Positions 1 to 10,944 of a DNA stretch of 64,000 nucleotides are shown piece after piece. The position numbers were made by a program, and so were the translations under genes. Position 1 is the stretch's first letter; every line of letters begins with the position of its first letter. The DNA comes from Symsagittifera roscoffensis. Its lineage: Eukaryota > Xenacoelomorpha > Acoela > Convolutidae. The notes under the pieces are model-generated. The model was given only the letters and a program-made list of their open reading frames with translations, searched no databases and was not told where the DNA came from. The stretch lies in assembly GCF_963678635.1 (NCBI RefSeq), contig NC_087063.1:81889574-81953573 (forward strand), written 5' to 3'.

Positions 1-3000
1 GCCGCTGAAGTCTTTTCTCAAGTCGCGCTGTTTAAGTCTTTACTTAAGTCGCACTGTAAGTCATTTCTTAAGTCGCGCTGTCAGTCTCTTCTTAAGTCAC
101 GCCGTCAGCTTTTTCTGAAGTCGCGCAGTCAGTATTTTCTTAAGTCGCGCCATCAGTCTTTTTTTAAGTCGCGCCGTCAGTTTTTTTTAATTCGCGTCGT
201 CAGAAATTTCTTAAGTCGCGCCGCTTAAGTGCTTTCTTATGTCGCGCCGCTGAAATATTTTCTTAAGTCGCGCTGCTTAAGTCTTTTCTTAAGTCGCGCC
301 GTCAGTCGTTTCTTAAGTCGCGCCATCAGTGTTTTCTTAAGTCGTGACGTCAGTCTTTTCTTGAGTCGCGCCGTCACTCTTTTCTCAAGTCGCGCCGTCA
401 GTTTTTTCTTAAGTCGCGCCATCAGTCTTTTCTAAGGTCGAGCCGTCAATCTTTTCTTAAGTCGCGCCTTCAGCCTTTTCTTAAGTCGCGCCGTCAGTCT
501 TTTTTGAAGTCGCGCAGTCGGTCTTTTCTTAGGTCGCGCCGTCAGTCTTTTCCTAAGTCGCGCCGTCAATCTTTTCTTAAGTCGCGCCGTCAGTCTTTTC
601 TTATGTCGCGCCGCTTAAGTTTTTTCTTATGTCACGCTGTCAGTTTTTCTTAAGTCGCGCTGTTTAAGTCTTTTCTTAAGTCGCGCCGTCAGTCTTTTCT
701 TAAGTCGCGCCATCAGTGTTTTCTTAAGTCGCTACGTCAGTCTTTTCTTAAGTCGCGCCGTCAGTCTTTTCTCAAGTCGCGCCGTCAGTCTTTTCTTAAG
801 TCGCGCCATCAGTCTTTTCTAAGGTCGAGCCATCAATCTTTCCTTAAGTCGCGCCTTCAATCTTTTCTTAAGTCGCGCCGTCAGTCTTTCTTAAGTCGCG
901 ACGTCAGTCGTTTCTGAAATTGCGCCGTCAGTCTTTTCTTATGTCGCGCCGCTTAAGTTTTTTCTTATGTCACGCTGTCAGTTTTTCTTAAGTCGCGCTG
1001 CTCAAGTCTTTTCTTATGTCGCGCCTCAAGTAGTTTCTTAAGTCTTGCCGCTAAAGTTTTTTCTTATGTCACGCTGTCAGTCTTTTCTAAAGTCGCGCAT
1101 TCAGTCTTCTCTTGAATCGCGCCGCTTAAGTCTTTTCTTATGTCGCGCCTCAAATATTTTCTTAAGTTTTGCCGCTTAAGTCTTTTCTTATGTCAAGCCG
1201 TCAGTTTTTTCTTAGGTCGCGCTGCTTAAGTCTTTTCTTATGTCGCGCCTCAAGTAGTTTCTTAAGTCTTGCCGCTTAAGTTTTTTCTTATGTCACGCTG
1301 TCAGTCTTTTCTAAAGTCGCGCATTCAGTCTTCTCTTGAATCGCGCCGCTTAAGTCTTTTCTTATGTCGCGCCTCAAATATTTTCTTAAGTTTTGCCGCT
1401 TAAGTCTTTTCTTAAGTCGCGCCGTCAGTCTTTTCTTAAGTCGCGCCATCAGTGTTTTCTTAAGTCGCTATGTCAGTCTTTTCTTAAGTCGCGCCGTCAG
1501 TCTTTTCTCAAGTCGCGCCGTCAGTCTTTTCTTAAGTCGCGCCATCAGTCTTTTCTAAGGTCGAGCCATCAATCTTTCCTTAAGTCGCGCCTTCAATCTT
1601 TTCTTAAGTCGCGCCGTCAGTCTTTCTTAAGTCGCGACGTCAGTCGTTTCTGAAACTGCGCCGTCAGTCTTTTCTTATGTCGCGCCGCTTAAGTTTTTTC
1701 TTATGTCACGCTGTCAGTTTTTCTTAAGTCGCGCTGCTTAAGTCTTTTCTTATGTCGCGCCTCAAGTAGTTTCTTAAGTCTTGCCGCTTAAGTTTTTTCT
1801 TATGTCACGCTGTCAGTCTTTTCTAAAGTCGCGCATTCAGTCTTCTCTTGAATCGCGCCGCTTAAGTCTTTTCTTATGTCGCGCCTCAAATATTTTCTTA
1901 AGTTTTGCCGCTTAAGTTTTTTTTTATGTCAAGCCGTAAGTTTTTTCTTAGGTCGCGCATTCAGTATTTTCTTTATTCGCGCCGTCAGTCTTTTCTCAGG
2001 TCGCACCGTCAATCTTTTCTTAAGTCGCGCCGCCTAAATTTTTTTCTAAGTCGCGCCGTCAGTCTTTACTTAAGTCGAACTGTAAGTCTCTTCTTACAGT
2101 GCGACTTAAGTCAGTCAGTCTCTTCTTAAGTCGCACCGTCTGCTTTTTCTGAAGTTGCGCAGTCAGTCTTTTCTTAAGTCGCGCCATCAGTCTTTTCTTA
2201 ATTCGCGTCGTCAGACTTTCCTTAAGTCGCGCCGCTTAAGTCCTTTCTTAAGTTGCGCCGCTGAAATCTTTTCTTAAGTCGCCTTGCTTAAGTCTTTTCT
2301 TAAGTCGCGCCGTCAGTCGTTTCTTAAGTCGCGCCATCAGTGTTTTCTTAAGTCGTGGCGTCAGTCTTTTCTTAAGTCGCGCCGTCAATCTTTTCTCAAG
2401 TCGCGCCGTCAGTCTTTTCTTAAGTCGCGACATCAGTCTTTTCTAAGATCGAGCCGTCAATCTTTTCTTGAGTCGAGCATTCAGCCTTTTCTTAAGTCGC
2501 GCCGTCAGTCCTTTCTTAAGTCGCGCCGTCAGTTTTCTTTTGAAGTCGCGCAGTCGGTCTTTTCTTAGGTCGCGCCGTCAGTCTTTTCCTAAGTCGCGCC
2601 GTCAATCTTTTCTTAAGTCGCGCCGTTAGTCTTTTCTTATGTCGCGCCGCTTAACTCTACTCTTAAGTCGCGCCGCTTAAGTCTTTTCTTATGTCGCGCC
2701 TCAAGTATTTTCTTAAATCTTAACGCTTAAGTCTCTTCTTATGTCACGCTGTCAGTATTTTATTGAGTCGCACATTCAGTATTTTCTTAAATCACGCCGC
2801 TTAAGTCTTTTCTCAAGTCGTGCCGCTGAAGTCTTTACTTAAGTCGCACTGTAAGTCTTTTCTTAAGTCGCGCCGTCAGTCTCTTCTTAAGTCGCGCCGT
2901 CAACCTTTTCTTAAGTCGCGCCGTCAGTCTTTGCTAAAGTCGCGCCGTCAGATTTTTCTTAAGTCGCACCGCTTAAGTCCTTTCTTAAGTCGTGCCGCTG

Positions 3001-4200
3001 AAGTCTTTCCTTAAATCGCGATGTTTACTGTTTAAGTCTTTACTTAAGTCGCACTGTAAGTCTTTTCTTAAGTCGCGCCGTCAGTCTTTTCTTAAGTCGC
3101 GCCGTCTGCTTTTTCTGAAGTCGCGCAGTCAGTCTTTTCTCAATTCGCGTCGTCAGACTTTTCTTAAGTCGCGCCGCTTAAGTCCTTTCTTAAGTCGCGC
3201 CGCTGAAATCTTTTCTTAAGTCACGCTGCTTAAATCTTTTCTTTAGTCGCGCCGTCAGTCGTTTCTTATGTCGAGCCATCAGTCTTTTTTTAAGTCGCGC
3301 CGTCAGTCTTTTCTTAAGTCGCGCCGTCAGTCTCTTCTTAAGTCGCGCCGTCTGCTTTTTCTGAAGTCGCGCAGTCAGTCTTTTCTTAAGTCGCGCCATC
3401 AGTGTTTTCTTAAGTTGTGACGTCAGTCTTTTCTTAAGTCGCGCCGTCAGTCTTTTCTCAAGTCGCGCCGTCAGTCTTTTCTGAAGTCGCGCCATCAGTC
3501 TTTTCTAAGGTCGAGCCGTCAATCTTTTCTTAAGTCGCGCCTTCAGCCTTTTCTTAAGTCGCGCCGTCAGTCTTTTCTTAAATCGCGTCGTCAATCTTTT
3601 TTCAAGTCGCGCAGTCAGTATTTTCTTAGGTCGCGCCGTCAGTCTTTTCCTAAGTCGCGCCGTCAATATTTTCTTAAGTCGCGCCGTCAGTCTTTTCTTA
3701 TGTCGCGCCGTATAAATCTACTCTTAAGTCGCACCGCTTAAGTCTTTTCTTATGTCGCGCCTCAAGTGTTTTCTTAAATCTTCACGCTTAAGTCTTTTCT
3801 TATGTCACGCTGTCAGTCTTTTCTTGAGTCGCGCATTCAGTATTTTCTTAAATCGCACGGCTTAAGTCTTTTCTCAAGTCGCGCCGTCAGTCTTTTCTTA
3901 AGTCGCGCCGCTCAAATATGCTCTTAAGTCGCGAAGCTTAAGTATTTTCTTATGTCGCGCCTCAAGTATTCTCTTATGTCTTGCGGCTCAAGTCGTTTTT
4001 TAAGTCGCGCTGTCAGTATTTTCTTAAGTCGCGCCGTCAGTCTTTTCTCAGGTCGCGCCGTCAATCTTTTCTTATGTCGCGCATAACTTTTTTCTTAAGT
4101 CGCGCCATCAGTCTTTTCTGAAGTCTCGCCGTCAACCTTTTCTTAAGTCGCGCCGTCAGTATTTACTTAAGTCGCGCCGTCAGATTTTTCTTAAGTCGCG

Positions 4201-5671
4201 CCGCTTAAGTCCTTTCTTAAGTCGTGCCGCTCAAGTCTTTCCTTAAGTCGCGCTGTTTAAATTTTTTCTTAAGTCGCGCCGTCAGTCTATTCTTAATTCG
4301 CGCATTCAGTACTTTCTTAAGTCGCGCCGTCAGTCTTTCCTCATGTCGCGCCGTCCATTTTTCTTAAGTCGCGCCGCCTAAATTTTTTCTTAAAGTCCGC
4401 CGTCAGTCTTTTCTTAAGTCGCGCTGTCAGTCTTTTCTTAAGTCGCGCGTCAGTCTTTTCTGAAGTCGCGCATTCAGTCTTTGCTTAAGTCGTGCCGTCA
4501 TTCTTTTCTTAATTGGCGCCGCTGAAGTCTTTTCTTAAGTCGCGCTGCTTTATTCTTTTCTTAAGTCGCGCCTCAGTCTTTTCTCATGTCGCGCCGTCCC
4601 TTTTTTCTTAAGTCGCGCCGCCTAAATTTTTTCTTGAGTCCGCCGTCAGTCTTTTCTTAAGTCGCGCTGTCAGTCTTTTCTTGAGTCGCGCCGTCAGTCT
4701 TTTCTTAAGTCGCGCCGTCAGTCTTTTCTGAAGTCGCGCAGTCAGTCTTTTTTTAAGTCGCGCCGTCAGTCTTTTCTTAAGTCGCGCCGTCAAACTTTTC
4801 TTAAGTCGCGCCGTCAGTCTTTGCTTAAGTCGCACTGTCAGATTTTTCTTAAGTCGCGCCGCTTAAGTCCTTTCTTAAGTCGGGCCGCTGAGGTCTTTCC
4901 TTACGTCGCGCTGTTTGAGTCTTTTCTTAAGTCGCGCCGCTTAAGTCCTTTCTTAAGTCGTGCCGCTCAAGTCTTTCCTTAAGTCGCGCTGTTTAAATTT
5001 TTTCTTAAGTCGCGCCGTCAGTCTATTCTTAATTCGCGCATTCAGTACTTTCTTAAGTCGCGCCGTCAGTCTTTCCTCATGTCGCGCCGTCCATTTTTCT
5101 TAAGTCGCGCCGCCTAAATTTTTTCTTAAGTCCGCCGTCAGTCTTTTCTTAAGTCGCGCTGTCAGTCTTTTCTTAAGTCGCGCGTCAGTCTTTTCTGAAG
5201 TCGCGCATTCAGTCTTTGCTTAAGTCGTGCCGTCATTCTTTTCTTAATTGGCGCCGCTGAAGTCTTTTCTTAAGTCGCGCTGCTTTATTCTTTTCTTAAG
5301 TCGCGCCTCAGTCTTTTCTCATGTCGCGCCGTCCCTTTTTTCTTAAGTCGCGCCGCCTAAATTTTTTCTTGAGTCCGCCGTCAGTCTTTTCTTAAGTCGC
5401 GCTGTCAGTCTTTTCTTGAGTCGCGCCGTCAGTCTTTTCTTAAGTCGCGCCGTCAGTCTTTTCTGAAGTCGCGCAGTCAGTCTTTTTTTAAGTCGCGCCG
5501 TCAGTCTTTTCTTAAGTCGCGCCGTCAAACTTTTCTTAAGTCGCGCCGTCAGTCTTTGCTTAAGTCGCACTGTCAGATTTTTCTTAAGTCGCGCCGCTTA
5601 AGTCCTTTCTTAAGTCGGGCCGCTGAGGTCTTTCCTTACGTCGCGCTGTTTGAGTCTTTTCTTAAGTCGCG
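4201..5671. repeat. Higher-order satellite duplication, ~735 bp x2
   Basis: The segment from about 4201 to 4936 is repeated almost base for base at about 4937-5671, offset 735-736 bp. The pattern of variant 24-mers is reproduced exactly, including the units with CTTGAGTCCGCC, CTTTATTC and GGGCCGCTGAGGTC. A third, partial and more diverged version follows from about 5660. This is a recent unequal-exchange or amplification event inside the satellite. Confidence 0.85.
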
Positions 5672-6580
5672 CCGTCAGTCTTTTCTCATGTCGCGCCGTC
5701 CATTTTTCTTAAGTCGCGCCGCCTAAAATTTTTCTTAAGTCCGCGGTCAGTCTTTTCTTAAGTCACGCTGTCAGTCTTTTCTTAAGTCGCGCCGTCAGTC
5801 TTTTCTTAAGTCGCGCGTCAGTCTTTTCTGAAGTCGCGCATTCAGTCTTTGCTTAAGTCGTGCCGTCATTCTTTTCTTAATTGGCGCCGCTGAAGTCTTT
5901 CCTTAAGTCGCGCTGCCTAATTCTTTTCTTAAGTCGCGCCGTCAGTCTTTTCTTAAGTTGCGCCGCCTAAATTTTTTCTTTAGTCCGCCGTCAGTCTTTT
6001 GTTAAGTCGCGCTGTCAGTCTTTTCTTGAGTCGCGCCGTCAGTCTTTTCTTAAGTCGCGCCGTCAGTCTTTTCTGAAGTCGCACAGTCAGTCTTTTTTTA
6101 AATCGCGCCGTAAGTCTTTTCTTAAGTCGCGCCGTCAATCTTTTCTTAAGTCGCGCCGTCAGTTTTTGCTTAAGTCGTGCCGTCAGTCTTTTCTTAATTC
6201 TCGCCGCTGAAATCTTTTCTTAAGTCGCGCTGCTTAATTCTTTTGTTAAGTCGCGCATTCAGTCTTTTCTTAAATCACGCCGCTTAAGTCTTTTCTCAGG
6301 TCGCGCCGTCAATCTTTTCTTAAGTCGCGCAGTCAGTCTTTTCTTAAAAGTCGCGCCGTCAGTCTTTTCTTAAGTCGTGCCGTCAACTATTTCTTAAGTC
6401 GCGCCGTCAGTATTTTCTTAAGTCGCGCCGTCAGTTTTTTCTCATGTCGCGCCGCCTAACTTTTTTCTGAAGTCCGCCGTCAGTCTTTTCTTAAGTCGCG
6501 CTGTCAGTTTTTTCTTAAGTCGCGCCGTCAGTCTTTTCTTAAGTCGCGCCGTCAGTCTTTTGTGAAGTCGCGCATTCAGT

Positions 6581-6584
6581 CTTT
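6581..6584. other. Target-site duplication CTTT, left
   Basis: CTTT lies immediately before the TGGAACC start of the 5' LTR and recurs directly after the CTCA end of the 3' LTR at 26707. Joining the two flanks restores a normal satellite unit (CATTCAGT-CTTT-GCTTAAGTCG), a variant seen intact elsewhere in the array, for example near 4488. Confidence 0.88.
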
Positions 6585-6640
6585 TGGAACCAGATATAAA
6601 CTATATTTATTCTTTGGTTATACATTGGATATTTTATCTC

Positions 6641-6648
6641 TATAAAAT
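6641..6648 (+). promoter_or_regulatory. TATA box in 5' LTR (U3)
   Basis: TATAAAAT sits 57 bp into the LTR and is retained in the 3' LTR of this element. Position and sequence suit an RNA polymerase II TATA box driving the genomic transcript. This is inference from motif and place only; the element 2 LTR is diverged at this spot. Confidence 0.4.
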
Positions 6649-6703
6649 ATTTAATATTAACAAATCACGATCCATCTAACTAACAATCCACTTATTTGTA
6701 AGT

Positions 6704-6727
6704 GCTGAAATTACTTGTAATTTCAGC
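6704..6727 (+). promoter_or_regulatory. Conserved LTR hairpin, 11-bp stem
   Basis: GCTGAAATTAC and its exact reverse complement GTAATTTCAGC are separated by only two bases. The same structure is perfect in the element 2 LTR (51448-51471), where the centre has changed, and has one stem mismatch in the 3' LTR here (26415-26438). It could be an RNA stem-loop in R/U5 or a dimeric protein-binding site. Confidence 0.6.
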
Positions 6728-7002
6728 GCCAGAGAGATTTGAATTTATATTAGAAATTAGTTACCTCTCGCAGAGAACTTTAGCAATAGCAATAAGCCAG
6801 TATACTCTAGATCTATTGAGCCTAGCAGAGACTAGTTAAACATCCTGAGACTAGTAGATATAAGGGAAAGATTATGATCGGTATTAGACTAAGAAGTTGC
6901 ACGAATCTATCCGGCCGAAAATAAGATACCGTGACGAACAGGCGGTGTAACCTATCCGAAATTACTCTTTGAGTTACACCTCGAACGATAACATAACTCA
7001 TC

Positions 7003-7012
7003 TGGTGCGACC
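7003..7012 (+). other. Possible tRNA primer-binding site
   Basis: TGGTGCGACC begins two bases after the 5' LTR end, where Ty3/gypsy elements carry the PBS. It would pair with a tRNA 3' end GGTCGCACCA. Only about 10 nt look convincing, and I cannot name the tRNA without a tRNA set for the genome. Confidence 0.5.
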
Positions 7013-7406
7013 ATAAGTCTCAATCAAGACCTCAAAAAACAATTAGCTTAGAACTAACAGATAGATTAGAATTAGACAAAAACATTTTCAAAAATGTTAC
7101 ACGATAATAATCTAATTGCAATGTCTCTACGACTCAATAGATCAGAACCGCTATTCCGCACAATAATAGAACTACTAGGCATTGGAAGAAGATCTCGGAC
7201 AAGAGATGATCTACGACTACGAAGAAACTTATCATTAAGTTTCATGGTCGTACAGCGAAAGCCAGACCAAACTTTTATATTTAGGGCTTTAATAGCAAAG
7301 AATTTAGATTTTCATTTGCAAACATAGAATCCTTGAAGAAAAATCTTCAATGATTATTACAGGCGCTAAATCCTACTTACTGTTGTAGAATAACGATTTA
7401 TTAAAA

Positions 7407-7788
7407 CATCTCAAATCGTTCCCTCTAAATCTGCAGTAAAGTTGAAAAAGATATCTGAAAAATATATTTATTAAAAGAAAAAGTAAAAATTAGTTGACAT
7501 GATCATAAATTGTTAGTAAAGATAAATCATTCTGGCATCCCCCGCTTCGTCGCCTAAACATAATACCAAACATTTAAACCACTAATATCATCAAACACTC
7601 ATCTCAGATCGTTTTCCTAAATTCTGCAGTATTATATAAAACATGTTTGGAAAATATTTATTGAAAAACAAAACAAAAATTAGTAGCATGACAATAAATG
7701 GTTAAGTAATCATAAATCATCCTGTTGTTCCAGCTTCATCACCTAAACATAACAGCATTCATAAGCTCACTAATATCATAAAAACACT
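7407..7788 (+). repeat. Diverged 193-bp tandem duplication in leader
   Basis: Unit 1 (7407-7599) and unit 2 (7600-7788) both start CATCTCA(A/G)ATCGTT, pass through CTGCAGTA, AAAAATTAGT, CTTCRTCRCCTAAACATAA and ACTAATATCAT, and end AAACACT. They differ at many positions and by small indels, so the duplication is old and lies between the PBS and the first ORF. Confidence 0.75.
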
Positions 7789-7850
7789 AAATCTTTTCTC
7801 TACACAAATTTAAATCATTTTAAACTTAAATTCACTTAAATTTAAAATCA

Positions 7851-7935
7851 GATCATCAAGGCTCATCCTTGGATCTTAAATCATTTTCTATTTAATTAAA
7901 TTTAAAACTTGATCATCAAGGCCTATCCTTGGATC
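7851..7935 (+). repeat. Paired short stem-loops in leader
   Basis: GATCATCAAGG-(CTCAT/CCTAT)-CCTTGGATC occurs at 7851-7875 and again at 7911-7935, exactly 60 bp apart. Each copy is an imperfect inverted repeat (TCAAGG against CCTTGGA). A repeated stem-loop just upstream of the coding region would fit an RNA packaging or dimerisation element, but that is inference. Confidence 0.55.
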
Positions 7936-8452
7936 AAAAAGAACAATTTTGTTCTCCCCCACCCACTTAGCTAGTGCCTAACGACCTCAAACGTCGATTC
8001 ACTATCCAACCCTTTCAAAGGCCCAGGACTAATAGAAATTTTTCAATCACATTAACCGTTCAAATTAAGCTAAACAGTGAAGAACTTCGGTTATTCATCC
8101 TTCACTTAATACCCCCTCTTACCTGACCCAGGCTAAATCTTAAATCTTAGTAAATATTAAAATAGTATCTAACAAACTACCTGTGTTCTAATTAAACCTG
8201 AACCTTGTGGATCGATTAACTATTCTCCAACCCTTGAACACAATCACTACTCCTAAGTAAGATTAAGTAAGTTAACACATTAACTTAGAATAGCCACGAG
8301 GAAGTAAAAATCATTCTTCGGAATCGATATATACTTTTCTCTCCAACCCTACATAAAAGACCCAAGTTAGGCTTACCAAAAAATCGTAAGGATTAACAGT
8401 CTAGGATTTTAAAATCAATAATTACAACCTAGAACCCCTCATCTTAAACCTC

Positions 8453-8797
8453 ATGTCATTGAACAAATTAGGAAATAAACAAACAATCGTACTACACAAT
8501 TGTAAAATAAATAACGAAACATACGATCTTGTGATTACACCGCATAAACAAACAATCGGATTTGTTCGCACAAAACGTCAAACAATAAAAAGAAAAATTT
8601 TAAGCAAGCAAAGACAAATTACACGAAAAAGATTTTCAAAGCGTAGAAACGCAGTCTCCAAATCAGAAGTCAGCGATTTAGATGCACTCTACAAGCTAAA
8701 AGACACAGTAAATAAAAATTACCCAGTTCATGATCAATTATATTTTTCCGATTCAGAAGCTAATCACATTCATCAAAACAAGGAAAAAGAAGAATAG
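8453..8797 (+). CDS. ORF-a: small basic protein, unknown
   Basis: 114 codons starting at an ATG about 1.45 kb after the 5' LTR. I do not recognise it. Residues about 39-70 are strongly basic (TKRQTIKRKILSKQRQITRK and onward), suggesting nucleic-acid binding or a nuclear-localisation segment. The tail (about 75-114) is acidic and ends EKEE. No membrane segment, zinc knuckle or signal peptide. It is the first of three ORFs placed before Gag, where simple Ty3/gypsy elements have none. The reading frame is intact. The corresponding part of element 2 is outside the window, so conservation cannot be judged. Confidence 0.55.
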   Translation: MSLNKLGNKQTIVLHNCKINNETYDLVITPHKQTIGFVRTKRQTIKRKILSKQRQITRKRFSKRRNAVSKSEVSDLDALYKLKDTVNKNYPVHDQLYFSDSEANHIHQNKEKEE

Positions 8798-8893
8798 AAA
8801 AGATATACAAAAATAAACTAGTACGTTTATACAGTTGGAACCAACCAATCAGACACATTGAACATTACGCACTGACAGTCAAAAAACGAAAAA

Positions 8894-9703
8894 ATGAGTA
8901 TAAGCACAAGTGAAGAAAGTCCAGATGAAGACTCGGTTTTCCCATTTATCATCATTTTACTCACTGACGACAGAGGACAAACACAATTTTGTCATAACCT
9001 AATCGCAAATTTATTTGAACAAGGAATTAACCCATGTAAAGCAGAATTCGCAGAAACAAAAATCAAAAGACAAATTGTCGACCATTACATAAAAGGAATA
9101 TGTAACTTACCACAACAATATGGAATTTACACCCTAGAACTCAAATCAAAAAGAATTTTTCATGGCAAATATGTTATCCAAACAGATGATGTCGATATAA
9201 AATTTTCAAAAGTATTCACAGAATACAATAAAAACATATAACATCAAAATTCACAAAGAGCAAATTCAATTTTCACTAACAAGGTTTTTGCAATAATATA
9301 TAATTATTTATCTATGCTAGAAAAGAAAGAAACCGAAAGCACATCACCGGTTCAAACATCAAGACACACAAATGTCAGAAATGAAATTACCGCATTCTCA
9401 GCATTTTTGAACACAATCCGTAAAAATTTTTCAAATAACGAAATTTCACCAAATGTTAAACACGATTTACGAAAAATCTTAGCATGGCTTATAATAGACT
9501 AATTTACCCACAATATAGATTTAATTGCACAAGCAAGAAAAAATTGTAGACCCCAGAATACAAAAGACGACACTATCATTGCCGAACAATCAGATTACGT
9601 TTGGGATCCTGAATGGTCTCATCCATTATTTCTGAATATTCCAATAGACATCTCAAGTCAAGCAATCAGTACAATAACTATTCACAAAGACTATATAAAA
9701 TAA
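8894..9703 (+). pseudogene. ORF-b, first copy, interrupted
   Basis: Starts at ATG 8894 with an acidic N-terminus (MSISTSEESPDEDS), then a hydrophobic stretch (VFPFIIILL) and a mixed helical region. The frame is open to a TAA at 9239-9241 and then continues with clear similarity to the second copy, with another stop at 9500-9502, ending at 9703. From 9045 onward it is the left unit of the 1.24-kb tandem duplication. The second copy (10286-10944) lacks both internal stops, so this copy decayed after duplication. I recognise no domain. A pre-duplication gene of about 270 codons is implied, with its 3' end overlapping ORF-c in another frame. Confidence 0.6.
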
Positions 9704-9948
9704 TACCACTGAAAATAGATGCAACACGTTTAAACTATAATTCATTTTTACCTAGTAGACAACAAAATAATAGTTTAAATTCAACTCTTGTACAACAAGA
9801 AAACTTAAATGGAACAAGAAATCTTACACAACAAGATATTCAAACACCATCACATTTTATAAATGAAGAAATAGTTGAAACCATTGTAAGAGCCACACAA
9901 CAGAGTTTTTCACCAAAACATCCAAATCTTACAACGCCACAGCCATAG
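9613..9948 (+). pseudogene. ORF-c, first copy, truncated
   Basis: 111-codon frame beginning MVSSIISEYSNRHLKSSNQ, near-identical to the start of ORF-c at 10854. It ends at a TAG where the second copy has CAG, and past it the sequence continues to align with more lesions until the duplication junction. A remnant made by the 1.24-kb duplication, not an independent gene. Confidence 0.7.
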
Positions 9949-10285
9949 ACTTGAATGTTACCCCAAGTCACATTACAATCTACAGTTAAACCCTCGGTTG
10001 CTCCAAAAGATTCACAATGGATTACCAAACATTTAGACCAGAGACGAAACCACCACAAAAACAAAGAATATTCACCAGAAGTAATTTTGCAGAACACAAT
10101 TATAACTATGTAAATAGATCGCAAACATCTAAACCACCTCGTACAAATCAGCATAGTCGTTCATTTTCACAACGACAAAATCCCCAACAATACACATCAA
10201 ATTTTGTAAATTTGAATGATAACCCACGTATTCCAACAGACCCAAGTGAAAACTATCCATTTTTTCAACAAAATAAAATTCGCAA

Positions 10286-10944
10286 AATTCGCAGAAACAA
10301 AAATCAAAAGACAAATTGTCGACCATTACATAAAAGGAATATGTAACTTAACACAACAATATGGAATTTACACTATAGAACTCAAATCAAAAAGAATTTT
10401 TCATGGCAAATATGTTATCCAAACAGATGATGTCGATATAAAACTTTCAAAAGTATTCACAGAATACATTAAAAGCATACAACATCAAAATTCACAAAGA
10501 GCAAATTCAATTTTCACTAACGATGTTTTTGCAATAATATATAATTATTTATCTATACTAGAAAAGAAAGAAACCGAAAGCACATCACCGGTTCAAACAT
10601 CAAGACACACAAATTTCAGAAATGAAATTACCGCATTCTCAGCATTTTTGAACACAATCCGTGAAAATTTTTCAAATAACGAAATTTCACCAAATGTTAG
10701 ACACAATTTACGAAAAATCTTAGCAGTGTTTATAATAGACTATTTTACCCACAATATAGATTTAATTGCACAAGCAAGAAAAAATTTTAGACCCCAGAAT
10801 ACAAAAGACGACTCTATCATTGCCGAACAATCAGATTACGTTTGGGACCCTAAATGGTCTCATCCGTTATTTCTGAATTTTCCAATAGACATCTCAAGTC
10901 AAGCAATCAGTACAATAACTATTCACAAAGACTATATAAAATAA
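10286..10944 (+). pseudogene. ORF-b, second copy, 5'-truncated by duplication
   Basis: Right unit of the duplication; the frame is open for about 220 codons and ends at a TAA at 10942-10944. A chance ATG at 10216, in the tail of the left unit, extends it artificially. It contains the segment IKRQIVDHYIKGIC followed by a Lys/Arg-containing region and ends near SQAISTITIHKDYIK. The last about 90 nt overlap ORF-c in a different frame, so ORF-c may be reached by frameshifting or separate initiation. Function unknown. The true N-terminus lies at 8894, now separated by the duplication. Confidence 0.55.

Larger units (their letters stand above)
1..6584. repeat. 24-bp satellite array, left block
   Basis: Head-to-tail copies of a 24-bp unit, consensus about TTTTCTTAAGTCGCGCCGTCAGTC, fill this block. 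Variants are common: GCTTAAGT instead of GTCAGT, CTGAAGTCGCGCATTCAG, and occasional 22-23 bp units. Each unit carries CTTAAG followed by TCGCGC. The array is cut by an LTR retrotransposon at 6585 and resumes in register at 26707. Because 24 is divisible by 3, frames stay open for dozens of units on both strands (QSFLKSRR on plus, ARLKKRLT on minus). I read these as artefacts of the repeat, since the reading frame changes at every indel and no start context or non-repeat domain is present. Confidence 0.95.
6585..7000 (+). repeat. 5' LTR of element 1
   Basis: 416 bp beginning TGGAACCAGAT and ending ATAACTCA. It matches 26296-26706 with about 22 substitutions and one 5-bp indel, and matches the reverse complement of 51179-51588. 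It contains a TATAAAAT box at 6641-6648, a plausible promoter, and a perfect hairpin at 6704-6727. The start coincides with the break in the satellite. Confidence 0.93.
7013..8452 (+). other. Long leader without a convincing gene
   Basis: About 1.4 kb between the PBS region and the first good reading frame. A 77-codon frame at 7094-7327 (ends in LDFHLQT) is the only notable one and I cannot support it as a gene. The leader contains a diverged 193-bp tandem duplication and a 60-bp-spaced pair of short stem-loops, listed separately. Packaging and dimerisation signals would be expected in this place. Confidence 0.6.

Noticed and set aside
229-3495. Numerous 60-115 codon frames on both strands (octapeptide repeats)
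   Set aside because: They are translations of the 24-bp satellite, open in several frames because 24 is a multiple of 3; no unique sequence, no consistent starts.
1-6584. CRISPR-like regular repeats
   Set aside because: No unique spacers between repeats, units are directly adjacent and diverged, and the context is eukaryotic.
7094-7327. 77-codon frame in the leader
   Set aside because: No homologous copy in the window and no domain; could be chance in AT-rich sequence.
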